From Rubrivivax sp. (GTDB taxonomy: Bacteria; Pseudomonadota; Gammaproteobacteria; Burkholderiales; Burkholderiaceae_C): 64,000 nt of DNA. Numbering within the stretch: position 1 is the stretch's first letter; the number at the start of each line of letters is the position of its first letter. Positions 25,574 to 35,454 of the stretch are shown piece after piece. The stretch lies in NCBI GenBank assembly GCA_030653385.1, contig JAURZM010000020.1, positions 124,001 through 188,000 of the forward strand, written 5' to 3'. The notes under the pieces were generated by a model. That model made no database searches. It saw only the letters and a program-made list of their open reading frames with translations, and was not told where the DNA came from. A program made the position numbers and the translations under genes.

Positions 25574-27234
25574 GCGGTTCCTCGGTTCGCCGACACCGCT
25601 GCACAAGCCAAGCCGCGGAACACCGCGCACTGCGCAAAGGCCGCGGCCGACAGCGCGATGCCCTTGCCACGGCAGTACTTGCTGGTCAGCTTGAGCAGTT
25701 CCTTGATGTCGCGGCCGCTGGCGCCGGCGTAGTCGTTTGCGAGCGTGTCGCGCAAGCCGGCGGGCAGATCCACGCCCAGCTGCGCCGCCAGCGTGGCCCA
25801 CAGCCGGCGGGCGTCGTCGGGCCCCGGCGGCAGGTAGTCGATGACCGCGATGCAGCGCGACAGGATGGCGTCGTCGATGTCGCCGACACGGTTGGTGGTC
25901 ATGAACAGCAGGCCGCTGAAGTACTCCAGCGTGCGCAGGAACTCGGCCACGATGGCGTTGTGCTGCAGGTCGTTGTCGCGGCGGCGGATGTAGACATCGG
26001 CTTCGTCGAGCAGCAGCACGCAGTCCCAGCGCGCGGCACGTTGCAGGATCTTCGTCAGGCTGGCTTCCACCGAACTGGCCGTCACGCCCAGCTGGCCCGA
26101 GTGCACGCGGTACAGCGGCTTGCCCACCACCTCGGCATAGACCTCGGCAGTGAGCGTCTTGCCCAGGCCCGGCGCGCCGCGGCACAGGATGGTGGTGCCG
26201 CCCGACTTGCCCGGCATCACGTCTTCGAGCAGGAAGTTGCGGTCGGCGGTCAGGATGTCGATCAGGTCGCGGTGGGCTTGCGGCAGCACCAGCCTGCCGC
26301 GCAGCCCGGGCTGGTAGGTGTAGGGCTGCACGTGCTGCACGTGCACCCAGAGGTGCCGGTGCCAGTCCAGGTGGAACAGGTACAGGTAGGCGTGCTGCGG
26401 GATGCGGTCGAAGCCGCGTGGGATGCCGCTCTCACGCCAGTGGTGCGGGTCCGCCGCCAGGTCGAAACGGCGTTGCAGCAGCGCTTCGTCGTTGACGCAG
26501 CGTGCTGCCGTGCCGCCGGGCAGCGTGATGCATTCGGCCGGCGCACGGGGGCTGTCACCCGGGCGCCAGGCGTTGCCACCCACCGTGAACTGCGCGCCGA
26601 ACTGCGGCTGCAGCTGCATGAAGCGTGTGATCTGGGCTTCGTATTCGCGCTTGAACTCGGGGCATTCCTTGTGGAAGCCCTGGTCGGCAAACAGGCCGGC
26701 GAGCGTGCGGCCCGGCAGGTCTTCGGCATAAAAGCTCAGGCCCCAGGTCATGCCGGCAAAACGCAGGCGCGGGTCGCTGGGCGGTTCGCGGCCGGCGGCC
26801 TGCAGCGTGTTGGCCAGCAGGCCCACCACCACGTAGGCACTGCCGTCGGTGGGGGTCACCAGCCGCACGGTGTGCACCAGCCAGGCCAGCATCGTGCCGT
26901 CCTTGCCGCGCTGGTAGAGCCAGCCGTCGATGAGGTCGCGGCCCAGCCAGTCGGTGATGGCCGGCACCAGCAGTTCCAGGCTGTTGATGGGGCGCAGCTG
27001 CGTTTCGCCGTTCAGGTTGTCCAGCGCCAGCAACTGGAACACCAGGTCACGTGCACCGGCGTTCAGGCCCAGCTGGTACAGCAGGGTCAGCGTGTGGCCG
27101 TCGAAGTGCAAGCTGGACACCACCCGCGTGCCGCTGCCCGCGCCCGGCCCGCCCAGCTGCAGGCCCAGTGCGGTCTGCGCGCCGACCAGGCCTTGCAGTG
27201 CCGTCGCCAGGTCTTCCGGTATCTCGAGTTCCAC
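25570..27234 (-). CDS. AAA-family ATPase with an unknown N-terminal domain
   Basis: This 554-residue protein has a C-terminal AAA module (about 335-545). Walker A is GAPGLGKT with its Lys near residue 359, Walker B is VLLLDEADVYIRRR, sensor 1 is LFMTTNRVGDIDDAILSRC with an Arg that may be the arginine finger, and sensor 2 is GASGRDIKELLK. The first 330 residues match no family I recognise. They contain FAGMTWGLSFYAEDLPGRTL and YLYLFHLDWHRHLWVHVQHV, the latter possibly contacting substrate. The module resembles unfoldase/remodelling ATPases of the classic AAA clade. It is coupled by ATGA to an alpha/beta hydrolase, so the ATPase may remodel or regulate that enzyme or its target; this is inferred. 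Confidence 0.82.
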   Translation of the reverse strand: MELEIPEDLATALQGLVGAQTALGLQLGGPGAGSGTRVVSSLHFDGHTLTLLYQLGLNAGARDLVFQLLALDNLNGETQLRPINSLELLVPAITDWLGRDLIDGWLYQRGKDGTMLAWLVHTVRLVTPTDGSAYVVVGLLANTLQAAGREPPSDPRLRFAGMTWGLSFYAEDLPGRTLAGLFADQGFHKECPEFKREYEAQITRFMQLQPQFGAQFTVGGNAWRPGDSPRAPAECITLPGGTAARCVNDEALLQRRFDLAADPHHWRESGIPRGFDRIPQHAYLYLFHLDWHRHLWVHVQHVQPYTYQPGLRGRLVLPQAHRDLIDILTADRNFLLEDVMPGKSGGTTILCRGAPGLGKTLTAEVYAEVVGKPLYRVHSGQLGVTASSVEASLTKILQRAARWDCVLLLDEADVYIRRRDNDLQHNAIVAEFLRTLEYFSGLLFMTTNRVGDIDDAILSRCIAVIDYLPPGPDDARRLWATLAAQLGVDLPAGLRDTLANDYAGASGRDIKELLKLTSKYCRGKGIALSAAAFAQCAVFRGLACAAVSANRGTA

Positions 27235-27341
27235 GCTGCCTTTGCCCCCTTTTTCCCCTTTTCAGGGCGCCGAGCCTAAGGGCTGCAGCGGCCGCTGGCG
27301 CTTGACCACGGTCAAGCGCCTGGGCAAACCAGCAGCGGTGA

Positions 27342-29492
27342 TCAAGCCTTCAGGTATTCGGCCTTGCCACCGAGCCAGCGGTCGACATGGGCCAACGCGG
27401 CTTCGGGGTGTTGCGCCAGCAGACCCGGCGCCACGGCCCGGGCGTGCTGCAGCAGTGTGCTGTCCTGCGCCAGGTCGGCAAAACGCAGCAGCGCGTCGCC
27501 GCTCTGGCGCGCGCCCATGAATTCGCCGGGGCCGCGGATGTCCAGGTCGCGGCGCGCGATCTCGAAGCCGTCGTTGGTTTCCGCCATCGCCTTCAGCCGC
27601 GCCTTGCCGGTGGCCGACAGCGGCGCGCTGTAGAGCAGCACACACACACTGGCCACCGCACCGCGACCCACGCGCCCGCGCAGCTGGTGCAACTGCGCCA
27701 GGCCAAAACGTTCGGCGTGTTCGATCACCATCAGGCTGGCATTGGGCACGTCCACACCCACTTCGATGACGGTGGTGGCCACCAGCAGCTTCATCTCGCC
27801 ACTGCTGAAAAGCTGCATCACGGCGGCCTTTTCGCTGCCCTTCATGCGGCCGTGCAGCAGGCCCACCAGCACACCCGGCAGCGCGGCCGTCAGTTCGGCG
27901 TGCGTGGCGGTGGCGTTCTGCAGGTCGATGTGTTCACTTTCTTCGACCAGCGGGCACACCCAGTAAACCTGCCGGCCCTGTTGCACCTCGTCATGGATGC
28001 GCTGGATGACGGCATCGCGTTTGCCGTCGGCAAACACTTTCGTGACGATGGGCGTGCGGCCGGGTGGCAGTTCGTCGATGGTGCTCACGTCCAGGTCGGC
28101 GAAGTAGCTCATGGCCAGCGTGCGTGGGATGGGCGTGGCGCTCATCATCAGCAGGTGCGGTTCCAGCGAACTGGCGCCCCCAGGCTCTGGCTGCGCCTGC
28201 GCCACCCCCCGCGGGGGCTCTGCCGCCTTGGGGCGGCCCGGCGGCGGCAGGCCTGCCTGCAGCTTGTCTCGCAGGGCAAGTCTTTGTGCAACACCGAAGC
28301 GGTGCTGTTCATCGACCACCGCCAGGCCCAGCCGCGCAAACACCACGTCGCGCTGGATCACCGCGTGGGTGCCCACCACCAGCATCGCCTGGCCCGAGGC
28401 CACCTGCGCCAGCATGGTGTCGCGTTGTTTGCCCTTGCGGCTGCCGGTGAGCCAGGCCACGGTGATGCCCAGCGGCTGCAGCCACTGCACCAGCTTGCCG
28501 AAGTGCTGCTCGGCCAGGATCTCGGTGGGGGCCATCAGCGCACATTGCCAACCCGCGTCCATGGCCACGGTGGCCGCCAGAGCAGCGACCACGGTCTTGC
28601 CCGAGCCCACGTCGCCCTGCAGCAGGCGGTGCATGGGCTGCGGGCGCGCCAGGTCGGTGCTGATTTCTGCCACCACACGCTGCTGCGCGGCGGTCAGCAC
28701 AAAGGGCAAGGTGGCCAGCAACTGGTCGGACAGACCTTGCGGGCGCGCCTTCATGGCCGGGGCCGCCAGCAAGGCCCGCGTGGCATGGGCTTGTGCCTGG
28801 GCCAGCTGCTGGGCCAGCAGTTCGTCGAACTTCAGGCGCTGCCAGGCGGGGTGGCTGCGGTCCTGCAGCTGCTGTTCGTCGTCGTCGCGGCTGGGGTGGT
28901 GCAGCTTCAACACCGCTTCACGCAGTGGTGGCAGGCCATGCGGCACCACACCCGGCGGCAGCAGTTCGGCCAGCGGCGCGCGGCCCAGCGCCGAGGCCAC
29001 GGCCTTGCGCAGGTAGGCCTGCGGCAGCTGCGCGCTGGTGGGGTAGACGGGTGTCAGCGCGGTGGGCAGCGGGGTGTCGGGTGCCACGGCGCGGAATTCG
29101 GGGTGCACCATTTCGCGGCCCAGGAAACCGCCGCGCACTTCGCCGCGCACACGTACCAGCTTGTCTACCGCCAGGGTCTTCTGGTTGGACGGGTAGAAGT
29201 TCAGGAAGCGCAGCAGCAGCTCGCCGCTGCCGTCTGAAAGCCGCACCAGCAGCTGGCGGCGCGAGCGGATCTCGACACGGCACTCGGTCACCGTGCCCTG
29301 CACCTGGGCCATGTCGCCGTCACGCAGATTGCCGATCGGCACGATGCGGGTTTCGTCCAGGTGGCGCAGCGGCAGGTGCAGGGCCAGGTCGATGTCACGC
29401 AGCAGACCCAGCTTGCGCATGGCACGCGCCGGCGCTGACAGGGCTTCAACTGGGGCTTTGGCTGCGGGCGCTGGCGCCGGGGGTGGTGACAT
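27342..29492 (-). CDS. recG: ATP-dependent DNA helicase RecG
   Basis: RecG drives branch migration and fork reversal in replication restart and recombination. The protein is 716 residues (E. coli has 693). An OB-fold wedge domain is at the N-terminus ([20 protein letters not shown]). Helicase motifs follow: [18 protein letters not shown] (Walker A), [13 protein letters not shown] (DEQH-type motif II), [13 protein letters not shown] (III), and later [19 protein letters not shown] (VI). Between [11 protein letters not shown] and HLLMMSATP there are about 30 extra Pro/Gly/Ala residues not found in E. coli RecG; they are encoded by a GC-rich palindromic block (28161-28250). The gene is divergent from queA with 53 bases between starts. 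Confidence 0.96.
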   Translation of the reverse strand: MSPPPAPAPAAKAPVEALSAPARAMRKLGLLRDIDLALHLPLRHLDETRIVPIGNLRDGDMAQVQGTVTECRVEIRSRRQLLVRLSDGSGELLLRFLNFYPSNQKTLAVDKLVRVRGEVRGGFLGREMVHPEFRAVAPDTPLPTALTPVYPTSAQLPQAYLRKAVASALGRAPLAELLPPGVVPHGLPPLREAVLKLHHPSRDDDEQQLQDRSHPAWQRLKFDELLAQQLAQAQAHATRALLAAPAMKARPQGLSDQLLATLPFVLTAAQQRVVAEISTDLARPQPMHRLLQGDVGSGKTVVAALAATVAMDAGWQCALMAPTEILAEQHFGKLVQWLQPLGITVAWLTGSRKGKQRDTMLAQVASGQAMLVVGTHAVIQRDVVFARLGLAVVDEQHRFGVAQRLALRDKLQAGLPPPGRPKAAEPPRGVAQAQPEPGGASSLEPHLLMMSATPIPRTLAMSYFADLDVSTIDELPPGRTPIVTKVFADGKRDAVIQRIHDEVQQGRQVYWVCPLVEESEHIDLQNATATHAELTAALPGVLVGLLHGRMKGSEKAAVMQLFSSGEMKLLVATTVIEVGVDVPNASLMVIEHAERFGLAQLHQLRGRVGRGAVASVCVLLYSAPLSATGKARLKAMAETNDGFEIARRDLDIRGPGEFMGARQSGDALLRFADLAQDSTLLQHARAVAPGLLAQHPEAALAHVDRWLGGKAEYLKA
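28161..28250. repeat. GC-rich palindromic element inserted in frame within recG
   Basis: This block of about 90 bases contains a perfect palindrome CCCCCGCGGGGG (28206-28217) and a hairpin GCCGCC-TTGG-GGCGGC (28222-28237), followed by GGCGGCGG. It coincides exactly with the extra 30 low-complexity residues of RecG between conserved motifs. The structure looks like a dispersed intergenic palindromic repeat of the kind known in Burkholderiales that has landed inside a coding region without breaking the frame. No second copy was noticed in this window. Confidence 0.55.
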
Positions 29493-29545
29493 GGAACAAT
29501 TTTGACCTTGTCACCGTGGGCCTGGTCCCCACCAGTTCCCGAGCC

Positions 29546-30595
29546 ATGCACAGCCCCGTTCCCCGCGAGTTCATGCTCGCCGATTTTGATTTCGACCTGC
29601 CGCCCGAGCTGATCGCGCAGCACCCTGCCGCCGAGCGCAGCGCCTCGCGCCTGCTCGACGGGCGGGGTGCCTTGCCGGTGGACCGCGTGTTCCGCGACCT
29701 GCCCGGCCTGCTGCAGCCCGGCGACCTGCTGGTCTTCAACGACACCCGTGTCATCAAGGCCCGGCTGCTGGGCGAAAAACCCACCGGCGGTGCAGTCGAA
29801 GCGCTGGTCGAACGTGTGCTGCCCGGCAACGAGGTCTGGGCCCACCTGCGCGCCAGCAAGTCGCCGAAGCCCGGCAGCGTGGTGCGCTTCGGCGACGCCT
29901 TCGATGCGGTGGTGCTGGGTCGCGCGGGACCCGAGGCGTCGCTCTTCCACCTGCGTTTCCCGCAAGACCCGCTGGTGCTGCTGGAGCGCCACGGCCACGT
30001 GCCCTTGCCGCCCTACATCACCCACAGCGACACCGCCGAAGACGCCGCGCGTTACCAGACCGTGTTTGCGCGCCACCCCGGCGCCGTGGCCGCGCCGACG
30101 GCTGCACTGCACTTCGACCAGCCCTTGCTGGACACCCTGCAGGCCCGCGGTGTGCCAAGCGCCGCCGTCACGCTGCACGTGGGTGCCGGCACCTTCCAGC
30201 CGGTGCGGGTGGAGCAGCTGTCCGAACACCGCATGCACAGCGAGTGGTTCGAGGTGACTGAAGCCACCGTGGCCGCCATCGAAGCCACCCGCCAACGCGG
30301 CGGCCGTGTGGTGGCCGTGGGCACGACCACGCTGCGGGCGCTGGAGTCCGCGGCACGCGGCGGTACGCTGGTGCCCTTCAGCGGCGAAACCGACATCTTC
30401 ATCACGCCGGGTTTCGAGTTCCGCGTCGTCGACCTGCTGCTGACCAACTTCCACCTGCCCAAGAGCACGTTGATGATGTTGGTCAGCGCGCTGGCCGGCC
30501 ACACGCACGTGAAGGCGCTGTACCGCCATGCGGTGGAGTCGCGTTACCGCTTCTTCAGCTATGGCGACGCGATGCTGCTGCAACGCAGCCGCTGA
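29546..30595 (+). CDS. queA: S-adenosylmethionine:tRNA ribosyltransferase-isomerase
   Basis: QueA transfers and isomerises the ribosyl part of SAM onto 7-aminomethyl-7-deazaguanine in tRNA to make epoxyqueuosine. The protein is 349 residues from ATG 29546 (E. coli has 356). Family motifs are plain: [61 protein letters not shown] and HSEWFEV. An alternative ATG at 29573 would start directly at the homologous LADFDFDLP, but the PREF-type extension is also common in related proteins. It precedes tgt, the enzyme acting immediately before it in queuosine synthesis. Confidence 0.95.
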   Translation: MHSPVPREFMLADFDFDLPPELIAQHPAAERSASRLLDGRGALPVDRVFRDLPGLLQPGDLLVFNDTRVIKARLLGEKPTGGAVEALVERVLPGNEVWAHLRASKSPKPGSVVRFGDAFDAVVLGRAGPEASLFHLRFPQDPLVLLERHGHVPLPPYITHSDTAEDAARYQTVFARHPGAVAAPTAALHFDQPLLDTLQARGVPSAAVTLHVGAGTFQPVRVEQLSEHRMHSEWFEVTEATVAAIEATRQRGGRVVAVGTTTLRALESAARGGTLVPFSGETDIFITPGFEFRVVDLLLTNFHLPKSTLMMLVSALAGHTHVKALYRHAVESRYRFFSYGDAMLLQRSR

Positions 30596-31771
<1,176 letters not shown>

Positions 31772-31799
31772 TCGCCGGGGCTCGGCGACCAGCGCCTGT

Positions 31800-32636
31800 T
31801 CAGGCGGCGCTGGACTGTGCGGCCCACAGTGGCGCAGAACTGGCCTGGCGCAGCGGCAGCAGCCGCTCGCATTCACGCCTGACCACGTCGTAACACTCGC
31901 AGCTGCGGTCTTCCAGGCCCTCGCGGTCCAGCACCTCGATCGAACCGCGGGCATAGCGGATCAGGCCTGCACGCTGCAGGCGCAGCGCCGCCGCGGTGAC
32001 ACTTTCGCGGCGCACCCCCAGCCGGCTGCCCAGCAGTTCCTGCGTCGTCTGCAGGCGGCTGCCCTGCACGCAGTCCAGGCTCTGCAGAATCAAGCGACAG
32101 ACCTGCTGATCGATGCTGTGGTGGCGGTTGCACACCGCCGTCTGCGCCACCTGGGTCGACAGCGCGCGGCTGTAGCGCAGCATCAACTGCATCACCGCGC
32201 CGCCGTGGTTGAACTCTTCGATGAGCAGATCGGCGCGCAAGCGCAAGCCGCGGCCGGCGCCGTGCACCACGGCACGCCCGTTGCTGGACATGTTGCCCAT
32301 CAACAGAGGCAAGCCGATCACGCCGTCCCTGCCGACGGTGGCCACCTCGGCAGAGTCGCCGTTGCTGGTCATGTTCAGCAAGGAGACGATCGACGTGGTG
32401 GGAAAGTGCACGTGACTGCACCTGCAGCCCGATTCGCACAGCACCTGGCCCAAGGTCAACTGCACTGGCTCCAGATGCGGGGACCAACGCTGCAGCACGG
32501 CCAGCGGCAGCGCGTCGAGCAATTTGTTGACGGGGGGCCGGCTGCTGGGTGGCGCAAGCGCGGCCGGGCCAAGAGTCACGGGCAATGGCGGGCGCAACAA
32601 GGTTGCGCTTTGCAGCGTCAGGGTCTTCACTTGCAT
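31800..32636 (-). CDS. Crp/Fnr-family transcriptional regulator
   Basis: This 278-residue regulator has AGGAGG just upstream of its ATG. About 40 N-terminal residues look disordered. A cyclic-nucleotide-binding-like jelly roll follows at about 45-165 (LGQVLCESGCRCSHVHFPTT, VGRDGVIGLPLLMG), with an HTH_Crp winged helix at about 190-245 (QTTQELLGSRLGVRRESVTAAALRLQ; split, it reads ELLGSRLGV then RRESVTAAALR). The cAMP-contacting residues of true CRP are not evident, nor is Fnr's four-cysteine cluster. The CESGCRC and CECYDVV cysteines could be redox- or metal-active, but this is speculative. It is convergent with tgt. Confidence 0.85.
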   Translation of the reverse strand: MQVKTLTLQSATLLRPPLPVTLGPAALAPPSSRPPVNKLLDALPLAVLQRWSPHLEPVQLTLGQVLCESGCRCSHVHFPTTSIVSLLNMTSNGDSAEVATVGRDGVIGLPLLMGNMSSNGRAVVHGAGRGLRLRADLLIEEFNHGGAVMQLMLRYSRALSTQVAQTAVCNRHHSIDQQVCRLILQSLDCVQGSRLQTTQELLGSRLGVRRESVTAAALRLQRAGLIRYARGSIEVLDREGLEDRSCECYDVVRRECERLLPLRQASSAPLWAAQSSAA

Positions 32637-32744
32637 GGCAGGCCTCCTGTGCGTGTCGTGGCCTGCAGTCTTGCGCGATGCGCCGCCCGGGTCTGTCAGT
32701 AGGGTGGGCGCATCCAGGTAAGACAGGGCCTACAGGACTGCACG

Positions 32745-33602
32745 TCAGGCGCCGTGCGACTTTTCCAGCGCGCTTTTTGCGCCGTCGAACTGCGCCAACA
32801 CCTGTGCCAAGTAGGGCATCACCGGCTGCAGTTCGGCAAACAGCGTGTGCGGCGGATTGGCCACGAAGACGCTGCTGCCCATCATGCCGAAACCCCGTTC
32901 GTCGGCCTGGGCCACGGTCAGGCGGGCGTGCACCCAGCCCTTCTTGGCGCCGGTATCCGCCGCGGCCTTCAGCCGCTGCGGCAAATGGGCGGCCTCAACC
33001 AGCTGCACCTGGGGCAGCCAGACCACCACCACGCCTTCGGGAAAACGTTCCAGGCATTCGCGCACCGCCGCCAGCGTGCGTGTGTAGTCGGTCTTGATCT
33101 CGTAGCTGGGGTCGATCAGCACCACGCCGCGGCGCGTGGTGGGCGGCAGGTGGCTCTTCAGCGCCGCAAAGCCGTCGGTGAGCTTGACCTCGACACCCGG
33201 CACGTCGCCCAGGTAGGACGCCAGGATCTTGAAGTCGGTGGGGTGCAGTTCGCTCAGCCGCAGCTGGTCTTGCGCGCGCATCAGCGCCTGTGCGATGGCT
33301 GGTGAACCGGGGTACTGGCGCAGCGCCTTGCCGCTGTTGAACTGGCGCACCAGGGCCACCAGCTCGACCAGCGGCGCCGGCAGGTCGCTGCGCTCGAGCA
33401 GCAGCGCGATGCCCTGTTCGTATTCGCCGCGTTTGTTGGCGTATTCACCTTCCAGCGAATAACCGCCGGCGCCGGCGTGGGTGTCCACGTAGCGCCAGCC
33501 TTTGTCCTTCTGGTTCATGTAGCGCAGCACCAGGGACAGCACGGTGTGCTTCAGCACATCGGCGTGGTTCCCGGCATGAAAGGCGTGGCGGTAAGCAAGC
33601 AT
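32745..33602 (-). CDS. rlmJ: 23S rRNA (adenine(2030)-N6)-methyltransferase
   Basis: RlmJ methylates A2030 of 23S rRNA using SAM. The ATG at 33602 gives the family's exact start MLAYRHAFHAGNHADVLKH and 285 residues (E. coli has 280). Other family landmarks are YVDTHAGAGGYSL (SAM-binding), YPGSPAIAQALMR, LHPTDFKIL and the catalytic motif LIDPSYE, where most N6-adenine methyltransferases have DPPY/F. The change of the second Pro to Ser is worth noting but the rest is intact. It is divergent from the ene-reductase gene. Confidence 0.95.
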   Translation of the reverse strand: MLAYRHAFHAGNHADVLKHTVLSLVLRYMNQKDKGWRYVDTHAGAGGYSLEGEYANKRGEYEQGIALLLERSDLPAPLVELVALVRQFNSGKALRQYPGSPAIAQALMRAQDQLRLSELHPTDFKILASYLGDVPGVEVKLTDGFAALKSHLPPTTRRGVVLIDPSYEIKTDYTRTLAAVRECLERFPEGVVVVWLPQVQLVEAAHLPQRLKAAADTGAKKGWVHARLTVAQADERGFGMMGSSVFVANPPHTLFAELQPVMPYLAQVLAQFDGAKSALEKSHGA

Positions 33603-33670
33603 GCCCCGACTGTGCCACGTGGCAAGACCTGCCATCGGCGCCGCCGGCCGGCCTGGGCTAACCTCGACCC

Positions 33671-34771
33671 ATGACATCCCTCTTCGACCCCATCCGCATC
33701 GGCGACATCGAACTCGCCACCCGCATCTGCATGGCCCCGCTCACGCGCAACCGGGCCAGTGCCCGCCAGGTGCCCAACGAGCTGATGCTGGACTACTACG
33801 CCCAGCGCGCCAACCCGGCCACCGGCGCCGGCCTGATCATCACCGAGGCCACGCAGATCAGCGCGATGGGCCAGGGTTACCTGGACACCCCCGGCATCTA
33901 CAGCGCCGAACAGGTGGCCGGCTGGCGCCGCATCACCGACGCCGTGCACAAACGCGGCGGCCGCGTCGTCGTGCAGCTGTGGCACGTGGGCCGCATCTCA
34001 CACGTGTCGCTGCTGCCGGGCGGGCAAGCGCCGGTCAGCAGCACGGCGCGGGTGGCCAAGGGCAAGACCTACATCGCCGGCGGGTTTGCCGAATGTTCGC
34101 CGCCACGGGCCTTGCGCACCGACGAACTGCCGGGTGTGGTGGCCGACTACGTGCACGCCGCGCGCTGCGCGATGGACGCCGGTTTCGACGGCGTGGAAGT
34201 GCACGGCGCCAACGGCTACCTGCTGGACCAGTTCCTGCGCGACAGCATCAACGACCGCAGCGACAGCTACGGCGGCAGCATCGAAAACCGCGCACGACTG
34301 ATGGTGGAAGTGATGCGGGCCGTCAGCCAAGCCATCGGCGGCGGCCGCACCGGGCTGCGCCTGTCACCGGTGACCCCCAGCAACGACGCCGGACCCGACA
34401 GCAACCCGCAGGCGTTGATGACCCACGTGGTGCAGCAGCTGGCGCCGCTGAAGCTGGCCTATCTGCACTTGATCGAAGGCCAGACCGGTGGTGCGCGCGA
34501 CGTCGCGCCCTTCGACTACGCCGCGCTGCGCCAACTGCACCCGGGCGCCTGGATGGTCAACAACGGCTACACCGGCGCCATGGCGCAAGCGGTGGTGACC
34601 AGCGGTGCGGCCGACCTGGTGGCTTTTGGCAAACCTTTCATCGCCAACCCCGACCTGGGGCGCCGCCTGCGCGAAGGTGCGCCCTTGAACGCACCGGACC
34701 AGAAGACCTTCTACGGTGGCGGCGCCGCCGGTTACACCGACTACCCCACGTTGGATGCGCTGATCGCCTGA
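33671..34771 (+). CDS. Old Yellow Enzyme family alkene reductase
   Basis: This 366-residue FMN-dependent, NADPH-using ene-reductase is of the NemA/OYE group and reduces activated alkenes such as N-ethylmaleimide, enones or nitro compounds. Signatures are LFDPIRIGDIELATRICMAP, the barrel start LTRNRA, QLWHVGRIS, the substrate-anchoring His/Asn pair in VEVHGANGYLLDQFL, and YGGSIENRARL. Near the C-terminus, VAFGKPFIANPDLGRRL closes the FMN phosphate site. No promoter was identified in the 68 bases to divergent rlmJ. Confidence 0.94.
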   Translation: MTSLFDPIRIGDIELATRICMAPLTRNRASARQVPNELMLDYYAQRANPATGAGLIITEATQISAMGQGYLDTPGIYSAEQVAGWRRITDAVHKRGGRVVVQLWHVGRISHVSLLPGGQAPVSSTARVAKGKTYIAGGFAECSPPRALRTDELPGVVADYVHAARCAMDAGFDGVEVHGANGYLLDQFLRDSINDRSDSYGGSIENRARLMVEVMRAVSQAIGGGRTGLRLSPVTPSNDAGPDSNPQALMTHVVQQLAPLKLAYLHLIEGQTGGARDVAPFDYAALRQLHPGAWMVNNGYTGAMAQAVVTSGAADLVAFGKPFIANPDLGRRLREGAPLNAPDQKTFYGGGAAGYTDYPTLDALIA

Positions 34772-34790
34772 TCGCCTGAGCGGTCTGCCT

Positions 34791-35360
34791 TCAGCCCGGT
34801 TTTGAGCGGGCGCGGAACAGGTCGCGCAGGTTCACGTCGCGCGGGCCGGCTTCCAGCCTGATGGGTTCACCCGCCTGCACCGTGCCGGGCACCAGCACGG
34901 CAAGGTAGGCGCCGCAGAAGCCCGACTGCGTCATCAGCTGGGCGGCCTGTGCAAAACCCATCACGGCGGCGAACTTGAAGCAGGGTCGGCGCGGTTCGCT
35001 GACCACCAGCACGCAGTCCGGCAGCAGCAGGCGGTCGCCGATCCACAAGTCCTGCTCGCGCAAGCCCTGCAGCAGCAGGTTTTCGCCCATCAGGCCGGGT
35101 GTGATGGGCTCGTCCCACAAGGCGGCCTTGGCCTGGGCGCGCACCGTCTGCCAGAACGGCAGGTGTTCGCTGGGGTAGGCGTAGACGGCCTTGGACAGGC
35201 CGCCGTGCACCGTCAGGTCGGCTTGCTCGTCGCCTGCCAGGCCCAGCGGTTGCACCGCCACCGGCCCGCTGCGCGGCTGCTTGCCGATGGCGGTGAGCAC
35301 CGAGCGGCCCTGGATCGTGACCTTGCGCGCCCTGCCGGTGCAGACATGGAGAACTTTCAT
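34791..35360 (-). CDS. MOSC-domain protein (YiiM-like)
   Basis: This 189-residue protein consists of a MOSC domain. MOSC domains bind molybdenum cofactor through a conserved cysteine and handle sulfur or N-hydroxylated substrates. The family pattern is visible: GLAGDEQADLTVHGGLSKAV (split as GDEQADL then HGGLSKAVYAYP), GLMGENLLLQGL, WIGDRLLL, and EPRRPCFKF with the candidate cofactor-binding Cys. The ATG at 35360 is used because homology starts at VLHVCTG. It is divergent from the M48 gene (94 bases). Confidence 0.9.
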   Translation of the reverse strand: MKVLHVCTGRARKVTIQGRSVLTAIGKQPRSGPVAVQPLGLAGDEQADLTVHGGLSKAVYAYPSEHLPFWQTVRAQAKAALWDEPITPGLMGENLLLQGLREQDLWIGDRLLLPDCVLVVSEPRRPCFKFAAVMGFAQAAQLMTQSGFCGAYLAVLVPGTVQAGEPIRLEAGPRDVNLRDLFRARSKPG

Positions 35361-35454
35361 GCACCCGAGCATGCCCGAAGCGACCCCACCCTGCAGATGG
35401 CCTTGCCAGAGCGGCGCAGGCGGCACACTCTGCACTCGCCGCAGGAGACCGCGC

